Assembly (NCBI GenBank): GCA_003990745.1 | Contig: RBNI01000002.1 | Coordinates: forward strand, 17,246 to 81,245 | Origin: Jimgerdemannia flammicorona | Lineage: Eukaryota > Mucoromycota > Endogonomycetes > Endogonales > Endogonaceae | Direction: 5' to 3' | DNA: 64,000 nucleotides | Part shown: positions 11,685 to 22,919 of the stretch, piece after piece | Layout: each line of letters starts with the position of its first letter | How positions within the stretch are numbered: position 1 is the stretch's first letter | Program-made: the position numbers and the translations under genes | The notes under the pieces: model-generated | The model's database searches: none | What the model was told of the DNA's origin: nothing | The model's input: the letters and a program-made list of their open reading frames with translations, nothing else

Positions 11685-12045
11685 CTTGTTTGATGAGCCA
11701 AATCCTTTGGATCCTCAGATAGTGGGTAATAGTTCAGAGACTTCCTTGACTGTCAGAGTTGACTTGATTTTTTCAAATAGAATCTGGGTAATGCAGAAAC
11801 CAATAGGGATCTTGAAGAGTGTCCAACTATGGTTTTGGATGAGAACAATAATTTTACCTATATAATCTTCATCAATGACTCCTCCTTCTACTGAGAGTCC
11901 TTTCAATGCTAGACTGCTGCAACAGCATATTCTTCCAATATGTTCTTCAGAGATTTGGATACTGATTCCTGTGTAGACTTGCTTGACTTCTCAGTTAGAA
12001 ACTGTAGCTTCTTTGGCTGCATACAGATCATATCCAGCTGCCTTT
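11685..12045 (-). pseudogene. Element A dUTPase domain (between Gag knuckle and protease)
   Basis: Directly after the zinc knuckle, and in the same frame, the minus strand encodes a trimeric-type dUTPase: motif I AAGYDLYAAKE (12039-12007), motif II GRICCCSSLALKG, motif III VEGGVIDEDYIGKI, motif IV ITQILFEK and motif V GSKGFGSSNK (11714-11685). The order and spacing fit the five-motif family that hydrolyses dUTP to dUMP and so limits uracil in newly made DNA. The motif III aspartate is present. One stop precedes motif V and one replaces a likely Trp after motif I, so this copy is dead. Confidence 0.85.
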
Positions 12046-12169
12046 TGACTTCCTTTGGTTGGGGCCTTAGCAGTTTGTCTTAACTTGACAAAATCCAGTG
12101 TTCTGGTAGTCAGGTTATTGAGGTGGTGTAGAGTAGTAACAGTTGCTCATATTGCTGTTCGGGGTTTTT

Positions 12170-13990
12170 GGTTGGGGCAGGCACTGGCTATGTGTCCTGT
12201 CTTTCAGCAATAGAAGCATACTCCACTTCTTCAAAGTTCATTTCTTTCTCCTTCAGTGAGTTTCTTAAAGGTACTTAGCTGAGTTTATGATTTCTGGGTG
12301 TCCAAGAGGTAGATGTGGAGAGAGCTCAGGATGCTTCATGCTTGGATTCTTCTTTCTTGGTCCAAGTCTTTTCCTTGTTATTGAATTGTCTTCAAGGCAG
12401 AATTGGTCCAGCTGTTAGGATTCGCTTGACCATAGTCTTGATTCTTGCCAGGCACTATTGTTGGTGATTGCAGCCAACTGGGCAGCCTTATTCTTGGATT
12501 TTTCTAGTAAGCCATTCAGGCAGCGCATCAAATAAATGGTCTGCTCTTGTACTATTTCGTACTTCATCATTGGCAATATATCCTAGGCCAATGGTGTTCA
12601 GGAGTGACTCGAGTTTTGTACAGAAGGTTTCAAATTCTTCTTTGCTATGTATATCAAATTTGAGGTTGCAGAGTTTTACTTGAGATTTAGCAATCATGAT
12701 TTTGCTACAGTATTGGGCAATCATGAGTTGTTTGAGTCCAGGGGCTGCAGGATGGGCTCCATATCCTGGGGCATTGTTTGCTGCATTTTGAGCAACTACT
12801 GCAGGTCAGGTGTCCCATGTGAGGGGTTTTTCAGGAAGGGTTTGCCACCATTCTTCAGCAGGTCCTCAGAAGAATGTAACAACTTAGTGGATATAGGCTG
12901 TGGTGGTAGCAAAGAGTTGTTCCAGAGTGTGGTCTTGATTTTTTGTCAGAAGGCAGTCAGCAACTCACTCATTTGTCCATTGATTGGCTTTGAAGTTGGT
13001 GTCAACTATACTAATGAAGCTTCAGACTTCTTGTGCAGTATCATTGAAGGTAGGTAGGCTCAGATTTTTGATAGGTCAGGTCTGTTCGGCTAAGGCAGTA
13101 ATGGTTGCTACCATTATTGCTACCTGGGCTGTGAGGTCTAGAATCTGTTAGTTCACCATGTTGTTTACTAGAGGTGGTTGGACTACTGGTAGTGGTGTTA
13201 CTGGTACTATGGTGCAGAGTGTGATGGGGTTCTTTGGATCTGTGTAAGTTGCTGGAGTAGTAGTTATGGGTCTGGAGTAAGGGCTCAATAGATAGCTGTC
13301 TGTTGCTGTGTAGGTGTATTCTGTCCTGATGGAGGTGCATCTTCTTTAGTGGTATATCCGGGATTGAATTCACTGAGATACTCCTCCTCCTCTTCAGTTT
13401 GGTCCCTGTATAGTTGGGTTTCCTCAGTGTCAAAGTAGACAGAATCAGTTATATATCTGATTTCGGATGGACTTAATTTAAAGTCAAGTTCTGGTTTAGT
13501 ATTGGTTTTAGGTTCAGGTAGAGCTGTAGTAGGGCCTGCTTCTGGCTCAGGGTCAGGTAGTTGATGAAGGGTTTCTCTTGCTTCTTCTTTAAGAATATAG
13601 CAGGCCTTGCTGTTCTGGAATTGGTAGTATAATACAGTCTTGGTCCTGGTACAGTGAAAATTAGTAGAGTTAAGCCACTTGGCTACAGAGGCTTGGGCTT
13701 TATGAGGGACTAAGGCTAAAAAGACACTGATGATGGTTGTCCTAGGTCACTTGGATTTGTGGAGCTGACAAAACTCTTGTTGAGAAGAGTAAAGAAGGCT
13801 TCAATAAGACCTTCTTCATTTTGACTTGCTGGGTGTAGAGCAAGGAGTTCAGTAAATAGGGTTTTGCCTATTTGCTGATTTAACTGGAGTATTTCTTTCT
13901 TCGAATGAAGTTTGTCCCACTTGTTATACATAGGTGTAGAGGTCAAATTGTCCTTATATGTCAGGTTCAATTCTCTCTAGATTGTCAGAT
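12170..13990 (-). pseudogene. Element A Gag with CCHC knuckle
   Basis: Segments at 13970-13716 (MNLTYKDNLTSTPMYNKW...) and 12724-12488 (KLCNLKFDIHSKEEFETFC, ending DALPEWL) belong to one Gag-like protein. It ends in a CCHC zinc knuckle, CFYC.KTGHIASACP, at about 12215-12170. The middle (13440-12750) is a Thr/Ser/Pro-rich linker with shifts and stops. Gag forms the virus-like particle and binds the element RNA through the knuckle. The match to the decayed plus-strand copy starting at 29785 lies in this region. Confidence 0.75.
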
Positions 13991-14104
13991 GATTCAGGAT
14001 AAATTCCAGTTCAGAGGTTGGGCTTTATACCAACTTGTAGGAATTCACAGAGGGGTTTGTAGTGGGGTGAGGAAGCATCTTGAAGCAGAATTGGATTGTA
14101 AACT

Positions 14105-14117
14105 GCTGCTACCAAGT
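14105..14117 (-). promoter_or_regulatory. Primer binding site of element A
   Basis: The minus strand just inside the 5' LTR reads ACTTGGTAGCAGC. TGG at the LTR edge is the complement of a tRNA CCA end. Element C has CTTGGTAGCAA and B has ACTTGGTACCC at the same place, so all three gypsy families share a TTGGTA core. The tRNA cannot be named with confidence. Confidence 0.55.
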
Positions 14118-16163
14118 TGTAAGAGAGTTGCTTTTTAGAGTAACTATTACATAGTTCTGAAAGAGTTTTCTGGAAGTTCTGGATATTCTAAAAGACTGTT
14201 TTCTTAAGGTTAAGATCAATTTCATATAGAGTATGTCCTCTATGCTTATTGATTTCAAGTTTAGGTTGATATCTCAACCAAAGTCCTTTTTCAGACTAGT
14301 TCTGGATGTTCAGGATTTTCTATATTTCAGGAAGTTTAAGAAACTAAGACCAGCTTAGTTGAATTGGCATATCACTGCAGACAATACCCAATTAGGAAAT
14401 TTTGTAATGGGGTTAGGAGTGGGACCTAACAGGGAGCAGATTTACTTAAGAGTGGTTTGTGGGTTATTAAATAAGTTTATTCACTATTCATGATATTGCT
14501 ATACTAGGAGTAGTTGTGTGAAGGGATATTGTGGGGAAGTGTTCAGGAGTTGTATTCAGATTGTTCAAGTATTCAAGTCTAAGATTCTGAGGTCTGGGGG
14601 AGGGGGTATTTATACTAGTGAGGGGCTATCTGGACTATGCTAAATATGGATATAGTACTTAGTACTTTGCTAAGTCAGAATGCAGTCATGTAGTACAAGT
14701 GTGATCTGACATATCAAGAGATCATCTGACTGCTGAGTCAGTTCACAGTCATGTTGTATAAGGCTAATCTAACTATACTATGACTGCTAAGCTATTTATA
14801 GGTTTAAATACTGTCTGGGTAGTCTTTGATGATATCACCATTGATGATATTATCTCTGATGAAGTAGTCATCTAGTAAGAGTGGTTTACAGATTACTTCT
14901 CTTTATTTACTGAGGTAATAATACATTGGAACTTCATCATCATCCTACAGGATAGCATTGTCTGTCTCATATGCTAGATATGGAGTTAGTGGGTAAAGGA
15001 GTGGTACATCATCTTTGCTTTTATCAGATTTGCTATCTGTGTACCTTCTATAGGTTACAGTACTATGAATTGCAGGATTATAGTAAGCTGGTGGCTATGG
15101 TTCATGTCACTCATACTTGGGTGGCAGAGTTGTTGGTTTGATCTCAAGGGTTGTCTGAAGATACAAATTGTGTTCTCTATCTCTTCATTGTAGTTGAAGT
15201 AATCAGGGGTGAATATGGATTGGTATTCGTGCCAGTGGTCATTGTCCCAATAGGTCTCATAGGTAGTTATGAACTGCTATAAGTTCATCAGCAAGATTGG
15301 TGGTGTGATCAGGGTTGGCAGAGATCCTTGACTTGAGGTCATATCAGTATCAGAGAGATCATTGTCTTCTGCTTCATCTTTGTCAAATTGGATTATATTG
15401 TAGACATCCTTTATGGCATATCCAACTTGAGGCATTTGCAGGATATAGTCATCAGGGTGTGGGAAGGTTCTATCTGTGGTCTGAACATATTTGAGATACT
15501 TGTGGTTGAGTTCTTATATCATGTCATTGATTTGACCATAGGACAGAGTAGCAACCATTTCGCTAGTAGTAATTCGGAGGTAGGAGATATGTAATAGTGC
15601 TAAACTTATAAAAGAGTTCTCAGTATTTGTGGGTAATGAGTTTCTAGTATTGGGACATCTGGGTAATGTCTGTATCATGGTGATATTCAACCATGTTTTC
15701 TAGGAGGTAGCTGATCTGGTAGTAGCTTGAGATTTGTTTGATTCAGTGGGCTTTGCTAAGCATGTTCAGAGCATTCCATTGGGCTTCCATGAAGTAGAGG
15801 GATGCTAGACTATGGATATTTATGAGGGGCAGAAGGAGTGTGGCTCGGTTGATAATAGCATTCCAAATGTCAGCATGGATGCAGTTGTAGATCTCAGTGG
15901 TCATATTTGTGTATGTTCAGAAGTTGTGGTTGTTGTTTGTTTTAGTTCTCTGTTTCGATGCATCTCGGTGCTCAGTATATATGCATTTGGTCCTGATTGG
16001 TAAGATTCTGTTTATATAAATCTTGTGTTCCGTGACTTCATATTGACTCAGCTTCATGATCTTATAGGTGATTTCCAGATTTGTTCAGCTGGCATATGTG
16101 ATTTCTATAGCTTATTCAGAGGGTGACATGTGATTTCTGTGGCGTAGAGGTTGTGCACTTACA
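14118..16163 (-). repeat. Element A 5' LTR (2,046 bp)
   Basis: It is the direct repeat of 5602-7651, starting TGTAAGAG and ending CTTACA on the plus strand. It carries the second copy of the U3 ORF (14804 to about 15840). Confidence 0.92.
14804..15840 (-). pseudogene. U3-embedded ORF of element A (5' LTR copy)
   Basis: This is the same ORF as at 6296-7311, ending at a TAA (14804-14806). Here the WDNDHWHEYQSIF stretch is in frame, which shows that the frame break in the other LTR is a later deletion. This copy has its own small deletion shortly downstream (EEIEN.. against EETEEYN..). Combining the two copies implies one long ancestral frame. The start Met seen at 7311 is ATA here, so the true start may lie further upstream. 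Confidence 0.55.
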
Positions 16164-16168
16164 GGACT

Positions 16169-17110
16169 TTAGAGCAGAATGTTCAGAACCATGGAGGCTT
16201 CATCCTTGTCATCACTGAAAGAGATGAGATCCATGAATATTTTGGTCTCATTGTATAGGTTGCTCATTTTGTATATATTGCACAGGATGATGTTATTGCC
16301 AATGACATCATCACATTTGGCAGCAGCAGGAACAAGGAGGTCTAGGGCTCTCCAATCTATGAGGTTCTCTTCCATGAAATAGGAAATAAATGTGAGGTCT
16401 TAGGGAGGTCTAATCTGGATGCTTGGGCCTTAGAATACTGAGATTAATTCTTGCAGAAATTGATCTGGGTTGTCCTAGAGGATGGGATGCCAGAAGTCTT
16501 CTACCTCATCACTATTGAGAGTGATAGTGGACTAAGCTTCTGTAGCCACCCTGGCTTCTAGTGCATTAATATGGCAGGCTGACAGATCTCTGAAGTCTGA
16601 GACCCTAACATACTCCAAGTTGGGGATTGACTATAGTGCATACCTAAAGATCTGATAAATCTTCTTAGCTGTCCTTGCTTTATATATATCCATGGGAGTG
16701 GTATCTTGTAAATATTGAGGGCTGGCCTGTGGGAACTCTCTTTCCTATTTCATACTCCTGCCACATTTGGAGGTATTCAGTAGCAATAGTGATTCTTGTT
16801 TCCATTTTACAGTGGTAGAGAATAAAATGATAAGAATCCCTAATACCTAAGTTGAGACTAGGAGTCCTTCTTGTGTGGGTCCTCATGGCTCTTCTGATGT
16901 CTTAGAACATCCTTTCTTCAACTGAGATACCTTGGTGGTTCCTTGACCTTGAGATTTGGTAAGTAGCAGGCATTTAATTTGTGATAAGTCTTTGAGATAT
17001 TTTGGGATTGGTGGATCTTGTTGAATTGCTGCTACTGCAGTTCCTTGATCCTTCTTTTATATTCCTCAAGATGTCTATACTGTGGTCATAATGACTCACA
17101 GTTGATCATC
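16169..17110 (-). pseudogene. U3-embedded ORF of element B (3' LTR copy)
   Basis: Pieces of the ORF best seen at 23429-24370 and 36926-37738 are present: MRTHTRRTPSLNLGIRDSYH at 16886 and MEENLIDWRALDLLVPAAAK at 16375, ending in a stop at 16169. Stops and a local rearrangement near 16700-16740 break it. Confidence 0.5.
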
Positions 17111-17230
17111 ATTACTCATCTCATAGCCTGGGTGAGTCATGCCATATGATCTTCTTATACTCTAATCTGGTGGCTTATAAGGAATTGCTGTCTCTTGTGC
17201 TGATATCATCATTCTGAGGTCACCACTATA
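16169..17230 (-). repeat. Element B 3' LTR, proximal part (U3 side)
   Basis: It continues the LTR interrupted at 5601 and matches 23425-24501. It ends at CACTATA (17230), the deaminated counterpart of the LTR terminus TGTAACGGTG of the solo copy at 36684. Confidence 0.9.
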
Positions 17231-19268
17231 TCTTCCTCCTAAATAAGGATCTTCTTGAATATCCTTATTCATTGGTCCAGTTTTGAAAAATTTGCTGATT
17301 CTATAACCTCTGGCAGGGGGCTGAAAAGTGGTGTTTATGGGCTGGTGTCTTCTCTATATATTTTGGCATGATGGTGAAGGGTCACTCTCTTCATATAGAG
17401 CAAGGGCCTGATTCTGATCTTGATCAATCAGTTGACAGTTCAAACTTCTCTGGCTTTGAAAGTCTTACAGATGAGTAGTTGCTGGTGCCATATCTCTTAG
17501 AGAATGGTCCAGACAGATTACCTGCTAGTCATAGGACATACTGTTACAATTTACAGACTAGAACCTCATGGGCAGTCATCACATTTTGCTTCTCTTGTAT
17601 AGGTTCATGGTACTTCTTGAGTCTGTTTCTATATACTGTAGTAGGCAGTATAGTCTCTGAGATTTTTCTAAGCCAGAAGGTAGTACTCTTGATATCTTGT
17701 ATATAGAAGGGTCTCTCCCATTTGGGCTCCAGTTTTTGTGACCATAGGCTTCTACTATATTTCGATACAGTAGGACCTTTTCTCTGATTTGGATGGGTTC
17801 TAAGGTCTTGTGATTCTTTTCTGCATTCTTCCTTATCAGTACTTGTGACTTGATGATGTAATCTTCAGCCTTCTTCCTGATTTGGTGTAGTCTTTAGATT
17901 TCCAAGTCAATCCATCTCCAAGTTAGATCTAAATTTATGGCTGAGGTTCTATCAAAATCTTCTTCTCTGAAGAGCAGTTCTCTTAGAGTAAAGTGTGTAC
18001 TCTGTAACCATATGTCTCATAGGACAGAGAGAGCAGTTGGGAGGTAGTTATCTCAATTCTCATATATATCTGAGATCTTCGCCAGGATGTTCTTAAGAGT
18101 CTTATTGGTTCACTCTATCTGTCCATTTCCTTGAGGGTAGTATGCAGTGGTCTTAATGTACTGAATCTTGTATTTCTGATATATTATCTCATGGAATCTA
18201 TTGATAAATTCTGTGCTATGGTCTGTAGTGATTCGCTTTGATGTCTTATAGTAGCAGATAATTTCTCAGTACAGGAAGTTAGCTATAGAGAGGGCATTGG
18301 CTTCTTATAATACTTCTGCTTCTATCCATTTGGTAAAGAGGTCTATAATAACTATGATGTAGCAGTTTCCTGATAGTGTTACTGGTAGTGGCCCAATGAT
18401 ATCTATTGTAATGTGGTAGAAGGGGATAGGCTCAATTCTTGATGACCTGGGTGCCTGGTCTTACTGATCTTGTTTCTGTTTTTGGTACTTATCATACCCT
18501 TTGACAAATTGGTACAGGTCTTCTTCTATCTTGGACCACCATATGGTTCTTCTTGCTTTGTTGTATGTGTTGATTCCTCCTAGGTATCCTTGTTCATGTA
18601 CTTCCTTCATTACTTGATACTTCTTGTATTCAGGTATTACAAGCTTTCTCCCTTTTCTGAGTGTGGTATTGTCTAGTTCAAACTGTTTCCAAGTCTGGTT
18701 GATAATGGTAATTGTCTAGGGTTTGAGGTGGTTGGATATTTTCTGCTGCACAATTTAGCTGATTAATCCATAGTATAGCTCCTTATTCATGTTGAATAAT
18801 CTTGATGGAGGTGTTTTGGAATGTCCTTGAGAGTGCATCAGCATTGATGTTAGTTCTTCCTGAGTGATGCTTGACAGTATAGTTATACTCTTGTAGCCTA
18901 TAGATCTATCTGGCATATATTTCTTTGGGGTTCAGAGTGTGAAATAGCCAGGAAAGAGTGGAATGATCTGTTTAAATAGTGAAGTATTTCCCAGCTAGAT
19001 AGTAGTGGAGCTTGTCTACTGCCCAAACTACTGCCAAAGCATTCAAGCTTGCATGACTTGTAGTTCTGTTCTGCTCCATGGGTATCTTAGCTTGCATAGG
19101 AGATGACATATTCATATCCATCTTTCTTCTAAGCTAGGACTGCTCTAAGTTCTATAATACTTGCATCTATCTGCAGGATGAACTCTAGGTTCCAATCTGG
19201 TCTTCTGAGGATGGGTGCTTGGGTCAATCTGGTCTTGAGTTCATTGAAGATTTTTTAGTATTTCTTGG
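17231..19268 (-). pseudogene. Element B RNase H and integrase
   Basis: The minus strand downstream of RT carries RNase H fragments (about 19250-18740) and a gypsy integrase. The zinc-binding region reads GINTYNKARRTIWWSKIEED near 18570. The catalytic core has TIDIIGPLPVTLSGNCY (first Asp, about 18410), TTDHSTEFINRFHE (second Asp, about 18220) and a YPQGNGQIE segment (Glu, about 18130). After the core a basic region follows, with KVLLYRNIVEA near 17770. I see no chromodomain, unlike A and C. Numerous stops make it inactive. Confidence 0.8.
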
Positions 19269-19269
19269 T

Positions 19270-19704
19270 CTATTTGAAATTAGTCTCTTTCTTCAGTAGC
19301 TTATAGATAGGTACTGCAATATTGAAATATCCTTTGATGAATCTTCTGTAGTAGGAGGCCAGTCCAAGGAAGACATGGACTTCTGTTATTGTTCTAGGTC
19401 TCGGGTAGGCTGCAATAGCCTCAATCTTCATGGGGTCTGTATAGATTCTGATCTGGTTGATGAGGTGTCCTAGGTAGGCGATTTCCTGAGCTGCAAACTT
19501 GTACTTCTTGGGCTTGATGTAGAGGCCATGCTCCTTGAGCTTCTTGAGGGCCAGCTGTATGTGATTGATATGTTCCCATACAGTGTTGCTGAAGATGATC
19601 ACATCATCAATATAGACAAAGAGCCATTTTCCAATCTCATTACTGAAGACTCTATTCATCATTTGCTGAAAACTTGCTGGGGTATTGCACATTCCAAATG
19701 GCAT
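19270..19704 (-). pseudogene. Element B reverse transcriptase, C-terminal part
   Basis: A 144-codon stretch without stops contains PFGMCNTPASFQQMMNRVF, the catalytic box VYIDDVIIFS, then YLGHLI and FLGLASYYRRFIKGY, which are all Ty3/gypsy RT hallmarks. It is separated from the upstream ORF (19751-20884) by a short broken stretch, so RT spans both. The YIDD aspartates are intact. Confidence 0.9.
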
Positions 19705-19750
19705 TTACAGATAGATATAAGTAGCATCAGGTGTGATGAAGGCTGATTTC

Positions 19751-20884
19751 TCACTGGTATCTTGAGTGAGACCAATCTGATGTTAGATCCAAGGTGGTGT
19801 AGTATTTGGCTTTGTTTCCAAGAGTAGTAAGAATTTCTTGAATATTTGGCAAAGACTGCCTATTCTTCTTGATGATTACATTGAGCTTCCTGTAGTCAAT
19901 ACAGAGTCTTGATACAAACTCTCTAGGCTTACTTCCTTTCTTCAGAGTAAGGACAATAGGTGAAGCCCAGGGACTAATAGCTTGCTTAATGATTTCAGCT
20001 TCTTCTATTTCCTTGAGTTCTGCTTGCAGCCATTCTCTATAGGCAGGTGGTATAGGTCTGGCTTTCTGGTAGATGGGCTTGGTATCACCAGTATCAACTT
20101 CATAATAGTACTTAGGTTCTTGATTATAGATATCTCTGAAGTCTGTAGCAAATACTCCTTCATTCTGATGTAGGATCTTGAGAAGTTGATCTTTCAGGGG
20201 AAAGTTTTCTCCAATAGTATATATATACTTGTTCTGATCCTTGTCTTTCTTGTATTCAAGTTTGGTAATCTTGATAGCAGTATAGGCTCCTCTTCTAGTA
20301 GATCCAAAGTCTTGTTCTCCTCTCTTAGTCTTGATGAGTTCAATGACTTCAGTGATCTTGGGCTTCTTGATTTCATGAATCAGTATCTGGCCAATCTTGT
20401 CATACTTCTTGACTTCGAATAAGGTGGTGGGGTTGTGATTCCTGACTATAAGGAAGATCTCACCAGTGTAATCAGGGTCAATTACTCCTCTTTCAACTGA
20501 GATTTTGCTCTTGGCCAGACTGCTCTTGGTCTTGATAATTCCAGCATAGTTCTCTGGCAGCTTGACTCCAATTCTGGTGCCAAGTAGGGCAGTGGTCTGT
20601 GGTTTGAGAGTAGTATTTTGAATACTGGCAAGGTCCATTCCTATGACTCCTTCAGTCTTGTATTCTGGGATCTTGGCTTCAGGGTGAAACTTCTTGACCT
20701 TGAGGGTAATGTCTGGTTCTTGTTCCTCCTCATCATCACTGTCAGCTTGAAGCTCTGGGGGCTGGTCATCTTCTTCAGCTTTCCTTTTTACTTCAGTAGC
20801 TTCTTGCTCATGCTTCTGTTGGTGGATTTTCCTGACTTCACTGATATAGGACCAGCAGTCATTCAGGTGTTCAGAGTAGTACAT
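19751..20884 (-). CDS. Element B dUTPase-RT polyprotein segment (377 codons open)
   Basis: The longest clean transposon frame in the gypsy elements. Residues 1-70 are a charged linker (acidic DSDDEEEQEPD). Residues about 75-200 form a dUTPase with motif I GVIGMDLAS, motif II KSSLAKSK, motif III ERGVIDPDYTGEI with its catalytic Asp, motif IV KIGQILIHE and motif V RGEQDFGSTRRG. Residues about 285-377 are the N-terminal part of RT: AELKEIEEAEIIKQAISPW, SRLCIDYRKLN, TLDLTSDWSHSRYQ. The frame breaks just before the rest of RT at 19704. Motifs IV and V are diverged (YDK.GQ for GDR.AQ; QD for GG), so activity is uncertain. The protease lies upstream (about 21380), so here the order is protease-dUTPase-RT. 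The first Met is a convenience start inside a larger Gag-Pol. Confidence 0.88.
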   Translation of the reverse strand: MYYSEHLNDCWSYISEVRKIHQQKHEQEATEVKRKAEEDDQPPELQADSDDEEEQEPDITLKVKKFHPEAKIPEYKTEGVIGMDLASIQNTTLKPQTTALLGTRIGVKLPENYAGIIKTKSSLAKSKISVERGVIDPDYTGEIFLIVRNHNPTTLFEVKKYDKIGQILIHEIKKPKITEVIELIKTKRGEQDFGSTRRGAYTAIKITKLEYKKDKDQNKYIYTIGENFPLKDQLLKILHQNEGVFATDFRDIYNQEPKYYYEVDTGDTKPIYQKARPIPPAYREWLQAELKEIEEAEIIKQAISPWASPIVLTLKKGSKPREFVSRLCIDYRKLNVIIKKNRQSLPNIQEILTTLGNKAKYYTTLDLTSDWSHSRYQ

Positions 20885-20899
20885 CCTAGTACTATGGGG

Positions 20900-21420
20900 G
20901 CATCTTTCTTGAGGAGCATAGCTATCAATGATCTTGTTGTACCACTGCTCATCTGTGAGCTTGGGTGTTTATTCTTGTTCTTATTTACCAAGTGTATGAA
21001 GACTTCTGTGTCCTCTTTATCTCCTTCCTCCATATCTAGTAGAACTTCTTTGTGGACATTGATAGAGACTTGTAATTTTCTTCCTCTATAGTTGATCTAC
21101 ATCTTCTGAGCATTGAGATCAATGATGGTCTTGGCCTTATGAAGCCATTGATTGTCAATGAGAATGTTATAGTTGGTGGTACTTATAACAATCACATCTA
21201 CTGGAATGATAGCTCCTTCTGTCTTGATGGGGACTTCTCAGATTTTGCCAAGGGGGTAGCTCATGTACCATCTGCTATGATATAGATCATCTTGGTGGAC
21301 TCTTCAATGTCCCAGCCTAGGTGGTCAATTGTCTTTTTGCTCATGAGACATCCTCCAGCACCAGTATCAATAATGGCATCAAAGATACAATCTTCAATCT
21401 GACATGGAGTATAGGATGAT
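20900..21420 (-). pseudogene. Element B aspartic protease
   Basis: The minus strand near 21395-21340 reads DCIFDAIIDTGAGGCLMSKK, a retropepsin active site D-T-G-A, followed by IEESTKMIYIIADGT about 30 residues on. The D-T-G is intact here, whereas it is altered in A (DSS) and C (DSR). A stop follows the ADGT segment. It cleaves the Gag-Pol polyprotein in an active element. Confidence 0.8.
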
Positions 21421-21725
21421 GTTTTGCACTAGTCTTCAGATTCTTCACCTGAGTCTTCTTGATCATCTTTTTATATATTGTGGGCTTCTACAATCTTATA
21501 CTCTTGATTCTTGACAGTAGTTGCAAGTCCTACTCTCAACTGCTGTCTGAAGGCAGAGACTTCAGCTAGCTATCCAAAAGTAGCATTGATCTTCTGTTCC
21601 TTGAGATCCTTGTAGATATCATACTGGTGAATCTTGGTCTTGTATAGCTTCTGTTCCTTCTTGCTTTTACTTTCTCCTGAAACTAGAGTAGTGCCTTCAA
21701 TGATTTGATAGGCAGCTTTATCTAA

Positions 21726-22900
21726 CTACATATCTTGATCAATCTTCTCAGATTGGGTCTTGCTTTGAATAGTGATAGCTGGGGTCTTCTTCAGTCTTCC
21801 AACTGGCTTGCTGTTGCTCTTCTTGTTATAGGGCTTGGACTGGGTTCTGGTACCTTCAGTAGCAGGGTAGAATTCAAGCTCTTTATAGTATTCTTCATCA
21901 TTAGTATCACCAATCTTCTTGATGACTACTGCATTTATTTGTTCTCTGGTTTTGATAGCATTACTTGGTTGGGCTTTGTATCTTGTTTCAGTCATACAAC
22001 TCTTTGCATAGTGGTCTTCTTCTCTATATCTGAAGTATGTGATATTATATTCTTCTGTAGCAGCTACAAATATCTGCACTGATCTTCTGTTGGTACTTTA
22101 GACTTCTCTAACAACATCACCAAGATGTGTAGTTATCTTGGCAAACTGCTTGACAAGTTCCTCTACTGGGTCAGCTTTGACTGCCTTGGGGGTAGGTGGG
22201 GATGGTTATCTATTTACAACTATAGTAGATATAATACTAGTTGGCTTTGATGGCTCTTTCTTAATGCTAGTTATTTTCTCTATTGAGTATTCAGTAAGGT
22301 ATCTGGCAGTCTAATATCTCTGTGTAAAGACCACTTTTTGATCAAGGATTAGTATAGCTGAGGTAGACCAGATTGCTAGGGCAATTACAGAGTAAACTCC
22401 TTTGAGGAAGGTTGAATCCACTATTTATTTCTTGATGTGGTCATCATAGCTAGCCAAGATAATCTGGTGACAGATTCAGATATAGAATGAGTTAGAATCT
22501 TCACTAAGTCCCTGGCAGATAGTATTGAGTTGATCCTTGAGAGCTTGCTTGATCTCTTTAGTATAGTATGTAATTCTGAGAAAGGTCTTCATATTGGCAA
22601 GTCTGGCTGCACCAGCATCAGCAATAGTGGCTGTATTGAACTTATCTCTGGCAGGTCCTCTGAGACTGACTAGTAGAAGGGCCAATTGTGCATCCACATT
22701 GAGGACTCATACAGTAGTAAATTGTTCAAAGTCTTCAATGAAGGTCAGGATTGACTCTTTAGTAGTATATCTATAGAATGTGGGAGGATATATTTCCATC
22801 TTGTCTTGAATTCTTGCAGAGGTGACTCTTGTAGTCAGAGTAGTTGTTGTAGTGGTTGTTTATTTTTCAGCTTGAAAGTAAGGGATTTGTCTTGAATCAC
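21726..22900 (-). pseudogene. Element B Gag
   Basis: Segments at 22697-22476 (LLVSLRGPARDKFNT, then QALKDQLNTICQGLSED) and 22079-21726 form a Gag. The second contains YFRYREEDHYAKSCM, a CCHC zinc knuckle in which both first cysteines have become Tyr (TGT/TGC to TAT/TAC, i.e. G-to-A). Stops and shifts separate the segments. Confidence 0.75.
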
Positions 22901-22919
22901 TAGCCAATGGGTACCAAGT

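Larger units (their letters stand above)
5602..16163 (-). mobile_element. Ty3/gypsy element A, full length, nested in B
   Basis: Element A is 10.56 kb on the minus strand with direct terminal repeats 5602-7651 (2,050 bp, 3' LTR) and 14118-16163 (2,046 bp, 5' LTR). Both LTRs have TGTAA..TTACA termini, one 3' terminus being changed to TTATA. Target duplication GAACT (5597-5601) and GGACT (16164-16168) differs by one G-to-A change. The primer site next to the 5' LTR reads TTGGTAGCAGC (minus strand, about 14105-14115), and a purine tract AAGAAGGGGAGAG precedes the 3' LTR at 7652-7668. Order: Gag, CCHC knuckle, dUTPase, protease, RT, RNase H, integrase, chromodomain. All reading frames carry stops. 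Confidence 0.92.

Noticed and set aside
17231..19268. Chromodomain at the end of element B Pol
   Set aside because: Looked for the Y.VE.IL...YLVKW.GY pattern present in A and C; not found in the B C-terminal region.
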